From: Chloroflexota bacterium
Lineage (GTDB): Bacteria > Chloroflexota > Dehalococcoidia > Dehalococcoidales > UBA2162
Length of the DNA stretch: 37,009 nt
Direction: 5' to 3'
Assembly: GCA_016199495.1 (NCBI GenBank)
Contig: JACQGQ010000037.1
Span: forward strand, 1-37,009
In this document: piece after piece, positions 29,918 through 37,009 of the stretch
Layout: each line of letters starts with the position of its first letter
Numbering within the stretch: the stretch's first letter is position 1
The notes under the pieces: generated by a model
Told to the model about the DNA's origin: nothing
The model's database searches: none
What the model saw: the letters and a program-made list of their open reading frames with translations, nothing else
Translations under genes and position numbers: made by a program

Positions 29918-31483
29918 CTAATAATGAGACGGGTTTTCCTTTAGTTTCTTAATAACCGGTGGCAGTGCCGGCAGAAGGTCACTAGCCAGCATACCGGCGT
30001 CACCCAGCCTGTCCCTGACCATCTCACCAGCCTGACCATGCAGGTAGACACCACCGGCCGCCGCCTCAAAAAGGGTTAGACCCTGTGCCAGCAATCCAGC
30101 GATAACTCCGGCAAGGACATCACCGGTGCCGGCTGACGCCAGCCCGGGGTTGGCTATCGGGTTAATGCTGGAGTGGCCATCCGGCGTCACAATCACGGTA
30201 TAAGCCCCCTTCAGAACAATCGTTTTGTGCCACTCCTGGGCTGCCTTCCTGGCAATGCCTACCCTATCTGACTGCACCTCATCGACACTCACCCCGGCCA
30301 GTCTGGCCATTTCACCGGGGTGTGGAGTAAGTATAGCATCATCGGCTAGCTGTTGCCACCAGTTCGGGGTTTTCGCCAGGGTATTCAGAGCATCGGCATC
30401 AAGCACCAGGCATGGCGACGCCTTCAACCGGAAAAGGATAGACTTAATAAATCTTGTGGGTGATTGGCTTTGTCCCAATCCGCAGCCCAGCAGCAGGACA
30501 TCGTAGTGACTGAGTTCCCGCTGTATCAGCCGGGTTGCCTGTGGAGAAAAGACGCCGGGAGTGGATTCGGGTAGGGGGAGATAGGTTACCTCGGTCAGCT
30601 TTGAAGCCAGAACAGGCTGCAGGCTGGCCGCCGTTGCCAGTGTTACCAGACCGGCGCCAACCCGCATGGCACCACTACAAGCTAAATAGGCGGCACCAAT
30701 ATAGTTGATTGAGCCAGCAACCACCAGAACCCGACCAAAGCTGCCTTTGTTAGCCCCGAGCGGACGCCTAGGGAGAACCGACCTCGCCCAGTCGCTAGTG
30801 ATAAGTTCATTAGTTACCGGCGCCGCCAGATACGATGGTATGCCAATATCGACGATAGTTATCTTGCCAGCCCTCTCTGCCCCGGGCAGATTGAACAAAC
30901 CCGGCTTGGGAAAACCAAGGGTAATGGTATTATCAGCATAAAGGCAGGCAGAGTCCACGGCACCACTATCGGCATCAAGCCCTGATGGCAAGTCCAGGGC
31001 AATGAGGCGCAGTCCTGGCTGCCGCTCTCTAGCCTGACTCACCCTGCCTAAGACTCTCACGAAAATGTCACCCAGCGGACGTCTTTTACCGGTGCCGAAC
31101 AGGGCATCGATAACAGCGTTGGCTGATGACAGCCGGTCATCAAGCCCGCCCAAGTTTTCATCCCGGGCGGCTTCAACCCAGGTCAGGCCGCGTTGCCGCA
31201 CCAGCTCAAGGTTGGCGTCGCCTGCTGGTCTCTGGTCAAAAAGATAGAGGCTGACCTCGGCTCCCCAGTCGTGAAGATAGCGAGCCGCCACCAGCCCGTC
31301 CCCACCATTATTGCCGGGTCCTACCAGGATTAGGATGCGTTGCTGGTCGATAACGCCCAGGATGCGCCTGACCTCTTCAGCCACAGCTTTACCGGCATTT
31401 TCCATAAGGACGCTGGTCGGCAAGCCAATGTTGCCACACTCCTGGTCTATTTGCCGCATCTGGTCAGCGGTGACAATTTTCAC
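29918..31483 (-). CDS. nnr: Bifunctional NAD(P)H-hydrate epimerase / ADP-dependent dehydratase
   Basis: VTADQMRQIDQECG, ILVGPGNNGGDGLVAARYL, GSFGRVLVVAGS, LTPHPGEMARLAG, NPGLASAGTGDVLAGVIAGLLAQG. Confidence 0.95.
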   Translation of the reverse strand: MKIVTADQMRQIDQECGNIGLPTSVLMENAGKAVAEEVRRILGVIDQQRILILVGPGNNGGDGLVAARYLHDWGAEVSLYLFDQRPAGDANLELVRQRGLTWVEAARDENLGGLDDRLSSANAVIDALFGTGKRRPLGDIFVRVLGRVSQARERQPGLRLIALDLPSGLDADSGAVDSACLYADNTITLGFPKPGLFNLPGAERAGKITIVDIGIPSYLAAPVTNELITSDWARSVLPRRPLGANKGSFGRVLVVAGSINYIGAAYLACSGAMRVGAGLVTLATAASLQPVLASKLTEVTYLPLPESTPGVFSPQATRLIQRELSHYDVLLLGCGLGQSQSPTRFIKSILFRLKASPCLVLDADALNTLAKTPNWWQQLADDAILTPHPGEMARLAGVSVDEVQSDRVGIARKAAQEWHKTIVLKGAYTVIVTPDGHSSINPIANPGLASAGTGDVLAGVIAGLLAQGLTLFEAAAGGVYLHGQAGEMVRDRLGDAGMLASDLLPALPPVIKKLKENPSHY

Positions 31484-31603
31484 GGAAGAATCCTCGGGGT
31501 GACTTTTATAACTTTTATAGTTGGAAGTTTAGCAATAAACAATCACTACATTCAATCTTTCACACTTTCACAAAATTCCGGGCATAAGTTGTATTATCCA
31601 CAG

Positions 31604-33010
31604 CTATTCCAGGTCTAAAACTTTACCTGGATTCAGAATATTATTGGGGTCGAATGCCCGCTTAATCCTTTTCATCAAGTCTATTTTGCTCTTATCCGCC
31701 GCCAGGTGAAGGTAACCTTTCTTGGTAAAACCCAGGCCGTGCTCACCCGATATTGTCCCACCTAACGACACTCCTACTTCATAGATTTTCTCAAGCAGCT
31801 CTTTTACCCTGGCTTCAGATTCGTCTCTTCCCCGGCTCATCGGGTGCAGGTGCACATTACCATCTCCGGCATGCCCGTAGGCGATAAGGGGTATCCCGTA
31901 TTCGGCGGCTATCCCTTTTGTTTTCTCGACAAACTCGGCGATGCGGCTGCGGGGGACAACCACGTCGACTAAATCCGTAATGCCAAAGTACCTGACGGCA
32001 TTGTAAAACTGCTCTCTCGCCTCAAGGAGGTTTCTCTTAGCTCTCTCGCTACCAGGGATAAAAACATCAACGGCGCCATGACTGAGACAAATTTCGCCGA
32101 TTTGCCCGGCGATATGGTGAACCTCATCTTCGCTGTCTGCCTCGACAATTATCATGAGAAAGGCGTCATAGTCATGTAAAGGAATTTCCTTACCGGTATG
32201 CTGTTCAACCATATCGATGACATCCCTCTCCATAAACTCTATACCGACCGGAAGTATCCTTTGCTTAAGGATAGCGGGGACAGACTTAATGGCATCGTGC
32301 AGACTATTAAATGGAACAAAAATTATTTCCCTCTTGCCTGGAGGTGGAATCAGCCTCAGTATGATTTTAGTTATCACCGCCAGGGTCCCTTCGGAACCAA
32401 TCAGTAGCTGGGTCAGTTCATAGCCAGTAGAGCACTTGACAAACTTTCCTCCCGCCGGCACTATGTCTCCCGTAGGTAGTACCGCTTCCAGACCGAGGAC
32501 AAAGTGCCTGGTGACACCATATTTCACGGCTCTCATCCCGCCGGCATTGGTGGCCGCATTGCCACCGATGGTGGCGCTGGTCTCACCGGGATAGATGGGG
32601 TAGTAAAGTCCCTGCTCTTCGACCGCCTGAAAAAAATCAGCCAGGACAACCCCTGGCTCAACCGTAGCCACGAAGTTATCCTTATCTATCTCCAGGATTC
32701 TGTTCATCTTCTCTAAAGAGAGCACAATCCCCCCATAAATGGGCACGGCACCACCGGCAAGACCGGTGCCTCCACCCCGGGGTGTGACCGGGATATTCTT
32801 CTCATTAGCCAGCTTCATTATCCTGGCTACCGAGCCGGTATCTTCAGGCTTTACCACCACCTCGGGAAGAACCGGTTTTAACTTGGGCGCCTCATCACGG
32901 GAGTAATCCTGCCGTTCCTCTCCGGTGAGGACATTCCCACCACCAACTATTTCAATCAGTAAAGCTATCAGGTCATCGGTCACTTTGCCGTAACGCCTTT
33001 GGGCTTCCAT
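31604..33010 (-). CDS. FAD-binding oxidoreductase, GlcD/D-lactate dehydrogenase type
   Basis: VTPRGGGTGLAGGAVPIYGGIVLSLEKMNRILEID; GHAGDGNVHLHPM; GTISGEHGLGFTKKGYL; DPNNILNPGKVL. Confidence 0.93.
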   Translation of the reverse strand: MEAQRRYGKVTDDLIALLIEIVGGGNVLTGEERQDYSRDEAPKLKPVLPEVVVKPEDTGSVARIMKLANEKNIPVTPRGGGTGLAGGAVPIYGGIVLSLEKMNRILEIDKDNFVATVEPGVVLADFFQAVEEQGLYYPIYPGETSATIGGNAATNAGGMRAVKYGVTRHFVLGLEAVLPTGDIVPAGGKFVKCSTGYELTQLLIGSEGTLAVITKIILRLIPPPGKREIIFVPFNSLHDAIKSVPAILKQRILPVGIEFMERDVIDMVEQHTGKEIPLHDYDAFLMIIVEADSEDEVHHIAGQIGEICLSHGAVDVFIPGSERAKRNLLEAREQFYNAVRYFGITDLVDVVVPRSRIAEFVEKTKGIAAEYGIPLIAYGHAGDGNVHLHPMSRGRDESEARVKELLEKIYEVGVSLGGTISGEHGLGFTKKGYLHLAADKSKIDLMKRIKRAFDPNNILNPGKVLDLE

Positions 33011-33526
33011 CTACCTTGCCTCCTGCTGCCCGTTACTTAATTCTATATTTCCCCCGGCGGAGCCGGTCACGAATTTCTCCAGCTGCCTGGTCATCGCCTG
33101 CCAGTGAGTCCCCTTCCAGTAGATGCGATGGCAGGCAGGACACTGCTTATACTGACTCTGGGTCTGAAAAACATAGGGCGGCACCAGACCCTGTACCTGC
33201 TGTTTATTCCTTCCTTCCAGGGATTGGTTACACTCCAGGCAGATAGTGAACAGCCCGGATTGACCGTCCAGGTTCAGGGTCGCCACCACCTGTCGCATTT
33301 GTCGCTCCGGCTCATCACTCTGGATGAGCACGGCTTTGAGCCGTCCACTGGTTACCACCCCTCTTTTCATAATCTGGGTATCTCTGGTCAGTATCACCCT
33401 GTTCTCAGCGAGGGCAGTAGCTACCATCTGGGAATCATCACTACCAGCAAAGAACAGGGTATCATAGCCCATCATCCTCAGCCACCTGGCTAATTTGCCG
33501 ACGTTGTTGTCGACGATGAATTTCAT
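33011..33526 (-). CDS. Mut7-C RNAse-domain protein
   Basis: KFIVDNNVGKLARWLRMMGYDTLFF ... RVILTRDTQI ... CLECNQSL ... QCPACHRIYWKGTHWQAM zinc ribbon. Confidence 0.9.
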   Translation of the reverse strand: MKFIVDNNVGKLARWLRMMGYDTLFFAGSDDSQMVATALAENRVILTRDTQIMKRGVVTSGRLKAVLIQSDEPERQMRQVVATLNLDGQSGLFTICLECNQSLEGRNKQQVQGLVPPYVFQTQSQYKQCPACHRIYWKGTHWQAMTRQLEKFVTGSAGGNIELSNGQQEAR

Positions 33527-33613
33527 AAAGTATTTCCTTATAAAAAGGCTCCGCCTCTCTTTGACTCTCCTTCAGCCGTCTCTTGATGGCTTTCTGCCGC
33601 TGGGGATTTATTT

Positions 33614-34384
33614 TTACAGGTGAAGCCGCATCCCCTCGTAACCCAGGACGATTGGACTATTTAGCTCCTCGGCGACGGTCGCTATGTCAGCCGCTATCTC
33701 CTCCTCTAAGCCGGGATTCATATGAACGGCAATTACCCGGGGCAGGTAGCCCTTAAGCTTTTGGAAGACATCCAGTTCCTGCTTGAGCAGGCCGGGGGTA
33801 AGATGCCCCGACTCTCGGGCAAATCCTTCAAACCTATTTGAAGCGGTAACCTCGATAATAAGCAGTTGGGGTGAGACACACTGCCAGCAGTCAGCCAGGC
33901 CCGGCCCGGCATCCCCGCTGTAGAATACTACCTTACCATCGGGGGCGGTAATTTGGTAGCCGACGGCCGGAACGGAATGATTCACCGGAACAGCCATGAT
34001 AGTATAGCCTTCAATTGACTCGGTCTGGTGCGGTTCCATCACGGTAAATTTAATGGTCGGATTCCCCTGAGGTCGCTCCAGGAAGTCAGGATAAAGCTTG
34101 CCATCCACCAGGTGAGTCATCAGGGCGTCGTAGACTGACAGGATAGAATAGATATTAATGGTAGCCCCCGCCAGATAAAAATTCATCGCCAGAGCCGGGA
34201 CATCCCTGATATGGTCATAGTGTTGATGGGTAAGCAGAATTGCCTTGAGTCTTTTTTGAGCCGGAAAAGATAGGCTGGAAGTAAGCCCACCGGCATCCAA
34301 AACCAGGCTATCGTCAAGCAACAGGCTGACCAGTTTCGTATCTTGTGATTCGCAGTTATGCGCTCCCAGGAGCTGAATTTTCAT
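33614..34384 (-). CDS. MBL-fold metal-dependent hydrolase
   Basis: LLGAHNCESQDTKLVSLLLDDSLVLDAGGL; LLTHQHYDHIRDVPAL; VVFYSGDAGPGL. Confidence 0.9.
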   Translation of the reverse strand: MKIQLLGAHNCESQDTKLVSLLLDDSLVLDAGGLTSSLSFPAQKRLKAILLTHQHYDHIRDVPALAMNFYLAGATINIYSILSVYDALMTHLVDGKLYPDFLERPQGNPTIKFTVMEPHQTESIEGYTIMAVPVNHSVPAVGYQITAPDGKVVFYSGDAGPGLADCWQCVSPQLLIIEVTASNRFEGFARESGHLTPGLLKQELDVFQKLKGYLPRVIAVHMNPGLEEEIAADIATVAEELNSPIVLGYEGMRLHL

Positions 34385-34392
34385 TTTCCCAA

Positions 34393-34516
34393 CCTCACCC
34401 CCTGTATCCCCCTCTCCTTCAAAGGAGAGGGGGAAGAGATTTTAGAGAGGGGCGAAGCCCCTCTCTTACTACACTCCCCCTTCCCTTAGTAAGAGAAGGG
34501 GGCGGGGGGATAGGTT
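34393..34516. repeat. Nested-palindrome intergenic element, copy R11
   Basis: cctcaccccctgtatccccctctccttcaaaggagaggggg (H1 34408-34433); agagaggggcgaagcccctctct; cccccttcccttagtaagagaagggggcggggggataggtta. Confidence 0.9.
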
Positions 34517-34568
34517 ACTAAACATTCTCAAGTAGATGTTTCTTTCCCCCGAGAAATCCACTTGATTT

Positions 34569-35243
34569 CTAATCGGAGATACGGAATGGGTTAAAGTTTG
34601 TCTCATAGTCATAGGTGTCCATTGCCTCTTTTTTCTTGAGGAAGTTCACCAGAGCATAGGTTAGCGGGGTAGCCACCACCTCAATACCGGTCTTGGCTAA
34701 CCAGTGATACAGAATTATTATCGGCAGAAATGAAGGGGTGCCGATAAAAGCCAGGGAAATAAATATCGCCGTGTCCAGCCCCTGCCCGACGACAGTGGAG
34801 CCGATGGTACGGCTCCATAACCAGCGGCCCCGGGTCAGAATCTTCATCCTGGCCAGGATAAAGGAATTGACGAACTCGCCACCAAGATAGCCGAAGAAGG
34901 AGGCGACGAGCAGCCTCGGCGTATAGCCCAAAATGCTCTGGTAAGCTGCTTGCTCTTTCCAGAAGGGGGCTGGGGGTAGAATCTGCCCCACCCAGGCAAA
35001 GGCAACGAAAATAAGATTACAGATAAAGCCGAGCCAGATGACTTTTCTTGTCCAACGGTACCCGTAGACTTCAGTGAGAATATCCCCGAAGATATAGCTC
35101 AGGGGGAAAACGAAGATGGCGGCCGGCAGGATAAGAAATCCCAGGCTTATTATCTTGACAGCAATGATGTTGGCCGTGATGAGGCAGGTAATGAAGATGG
35201 CGGTAATAATGACAAATCGATGTGAAACTTTCATCATTTTCAA
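34569..35243 (-). CDS. Queuosine-precursor transporter (YhhQ/VUT-1 family)
   Basis: TANIIAVKIISLGFLILPAAIFVFPLSYIFGDILTEVYGYRWTRKVIWLGF; FFGYLGGEFVNSFILARMK; RTIGSTVVGQGLDTAIF. Confidence 0.92.
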   Translation of the reverse strand: MKMMKVSHRFVIITAIFITCLITANIIAVKIISLGFLILPAAIFVFPLSYIFGDILTEVYGYRWTRKVIWLGFICNLIFVAFAWVGQILPPAPFWKEQAAYQSILGYTPRLLVASFFGYLGGEFVNSFILARMKILTRGRWLWSRTIGSTVVGQGLDTAIFISLAFIGTPSFLPIIILYHWLAKTGIEVVATPLTYALVNFLKKKEAMDTYDYETNFNPFRISD

Positions 35244-35309
35244 ACTAAAGCCCTGGCTGACTGCTGCCGTCAGTAGATAAAGGTCTTCACTGGCTACATA
35301 TTGCCGCTA

Positions 35310-36266
35310 TTAAGTCCAGTGGCGGCGACGGAAGAAGTAGAGCATCGAACCAGAGGCAAGAAGCATGATTGCCATTAGAATGAGAAAGCCGAGAAGACTA
35401 CCTTGCTCTGGCCCGCCTGGTAAGGGTATATTCATTCCATAAATGCTGGAAACCATTAGAAAAGGCAAGAGAATGCTACCAAAAATGGTCAAGACACGAA
35501 TAATGCGATTGAGGCGGTCGGTGCTTAAAATATAATCGGTGTCCTTAAATATCTCAACAACCTCCCTAGCTTCATCTAGGCTGTCACATATCTTATTCAG
35601 GTGGTCCATGAGGTCGCCAAACTGAACACTTATATCTATTTTGCAAAATCGTTTTGATTTGCTCTCTAGCTCAGCAGTAACTACCCGTAAGGAATGAAGG
35701 ATTCGCCGCTGAGTGACAATATCGCGCCGCAGCACGGCTACCTCTTTAACCGCCTCAACATTCTCATCAAACACCCTGTCTTCCACCTCCTCTATCCAGG
35801 CTAGAATGCTGTTCAGGATAGGGAAATATGAATCAACCGTCCTATCCAGTATGCGGTAAAGAAGGTAGCCAGAGCCAGAGCCAAGGTTCTGTTGGCACAC
35901 CTCTTCATCAATCTGGCACTGGTGGAACAGGGCCACTAATGTCCTGAGCTGTCCGCTATGAACAGTAATCAGGTATTTTTCACCAACAAATACCGATACC
36001 TGGTCATGCCTGCTTACCCGTGTCATCTTGTCCCATACCGAGAAAGGGAAAATGAAAAAGAGGTAGTCCTTATATACATCTAGCTTTGGTCGCTGTCTCA
36101 GGCTGAGACAGTCGTCCAAGTCCAAGGGGTGAAAGGGATAGTTTTGAGCCAGATACCCTGTCTCCCGCTCTGTCGGCTGCTCAATGTTGACCCAGGTTAA
36201 GTCGCCCCAGGTGAGCGACTCCAGATGCAACGATTGCCCCTTCTTCTTTTCCTGAGAAACAGTCAT
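35310..36266 (-). CDS. corA: CorA-family divalent cation transporter
   Basis: 318 aa; two C-terminal TM helices, YGMNIPLPGG (GMN motif). Confidence 0.93.
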   Translation of the reverse strand: MTVSQEKKKGQSLHLESLTWGDLTWVNIEQPTERETGYLAQNYPFHPLDLDDCLSLRQRPKLDVYKDYLFFIFPFSVWDKMTRVSRHDQVSVFVGEKYLITVHSGQLRTLVALFHQCQIDEEVCQQNLGSGSGYLLYRILDRTVDSYFPILNSILAWIEEVEDRVFDENVEAVKEVAVLRRDIVTQRRILHSLRVVTAELESKSKRFCKIDISVQFGDLMDHLNKICDSLDEAREVVEIFKDTDYILSTDRLNRIIRVLTIFGSILLPFLMVSSIYGMNIPLPGGPEQGSLLGFLILMAIMLLASGSMLYFFRRRHWT

Positions 36267-36396
36267 GTTAAATCATCCTTCTCAATCGCACTGGATTATC
36301 AGTCGAGCTGACTATTCTCTATATTTTACCATACTTATTGCCAGATAACATCTAACCTGATATACTAGGCTAACCCTTGAGGCATTTTACAATATT

Positions 36397-36538
36397 CTGG
36401 CTGGTGATGGCACCAGCCAGAGACAAGGTTATTGTTAAGAGCCGGAAAGCACCAGGAACAAATATATTCCTTCGAGATAGCGGTCAATAGAATTGGCTAG
36501 CCTAGCTATCGGAAGCAAAAGGGGAGTATTACCTCCCC
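36397..36538 (+). other. Candidate structured leader upstream of the CoA-binding/acyl-CoA synthetase gene
   Basis: CTGGCTGGTG-ATGG-CACCAGCCAG (36397-36420, 10-bp perfect stem); GATAGC/GCTATC (36476-36481/36505-36510); GGGGAG-tattac-CTCCCC (36521-36538). Confidence 0.4.
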
Positions 36539-36563
36539 ATCATACATTTAGGAGATAACACTA

Positions 36564-37009
36564 ATGCCAATCCATCCGCTGGAAGCAATTCTCCACCCAC
36601 AATCAATCGCTGTCGTTGGCGCTTCTGGCGGACCTGGTGGCTATTGGGGAGACTTTGTCAGGCCTCTGCTGAAGTATGGCTTCAAGGGAAAAATCTACCC
36701 GGTAAATCCCAGGTACCCAGAGATTGCCGGTATCAAAGCCTACCCCAGTCTTGGAGACATACCCGGGCCGGTTGACTATGTCATTTCGGCAGTGCCGGCC
36801 GCCGCCGTGCTCAATCTGCTGGCAGACTGCCGGCCAAAGGGAGTCAAAGCGGTTCATCTTTTCACCGGCCGCTTCAGTGAGACCGGGCGGGCCGAGCCAG
36901 CCGAGTTGGAACAGGCAATACTGAAGCAAGCCAGAAAATCAGGTGTCCGCCTCATTGGCCCCAACTGTATGGGCGTCTATTATCCCCGGCAGGGAATCTC
37001 TTTTGTCCC
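36564..37009 (+). CDS. CoA-binding / NDP-forming acyl-CoA synthetase alpha-type protein (partial, runs off the window)
   Basis: Manual translation MPIHPLEAILHPQSIAVVGASGGPGGYWGDFVRPLLKYGFKGKIYPVNPRYPEIAGIKAYPSLGDIPGPVDYVISAVPAAAVLNLL...LIGPNCMGVYYPRQGISFV; AGGAG SD; open to the end of the window. Confidence 0.9.
   Translation, partial: MPIHPLEAILHPQSIAVVGASGGPGGYWGDFVRPLLKYGFKGKIYPVNPRYPEIAGIKAYPSLGDIPGPVDYVISAVPAAAVLNLLADCRPKGVKAVHLFTGRFSETGRAEPAELEQAILKQARKSGVRLIGPNCMGVYYPRQGISFV

Noticed and set aside
35244-35309. preQ1 riboswitch upstream of the YhhQ-type transporter
   Set aside because: The short upstream region lacks a recognisable preQ1-I/II pattern.

Overview
This 37 kb window has bacterial gene content and architecture, plausibly a Chloroflexota/Dehalococcoidia-like genome (an inference from gene content only). 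Most of it is housekeeping: uvrB, ftsK/spoIIIE, RNase J, family 4/5 UDG, glyA, prs, secA, valS, a universal stress protein, coaBC, coaX, nnrE/D, a GlcD-like FAD oxidase, a Mut7-C protein, an MBL hydrolase, a YhhQ-type transporter, corA, and the start of a CoA-binding acyl-CoA synthetase. Accessory material is concentrated in four places. (1) An all-plus-strand island (about 19.0-22.4 kb) carries an HTH-PIN toxin-antitoxin pair, an EVE/PUA-like plus PD-(D/E)XK nuclease candidate, an uncharacterised 156-aa partner, a DUF4258/DUF2283 pair and a PolX N-terminal fragment ended by a palindromic repeat. (2) A PD-(D/E)XK-like plus RAMA-like protein starts 2 nt after the coaBC stop. (3) A TcmP/DUF5131 (Gp37/Gp68) pair lies at 6.4-8.1 kb. 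(4) A CbbQ/NorQ AAA+ and VWA pair sits at 3.3-6.3 kb. The strongest non-coding signal is a dispersed family of nested-palindrome, MITE-like intergenic elements. There are at least eight long copies plus fragments, with imperfect terminal inverted repeats (TAACCTCACCCCCTG / TAACCTATCCCCCTG) and modular hairpins whose stems are conserved or co-vary while the loops differ. These elements flank the accessory island. No rRNA, tRNA or CRISPR array was recognised. All family calls come from reading motifs by eye; no database search was run.
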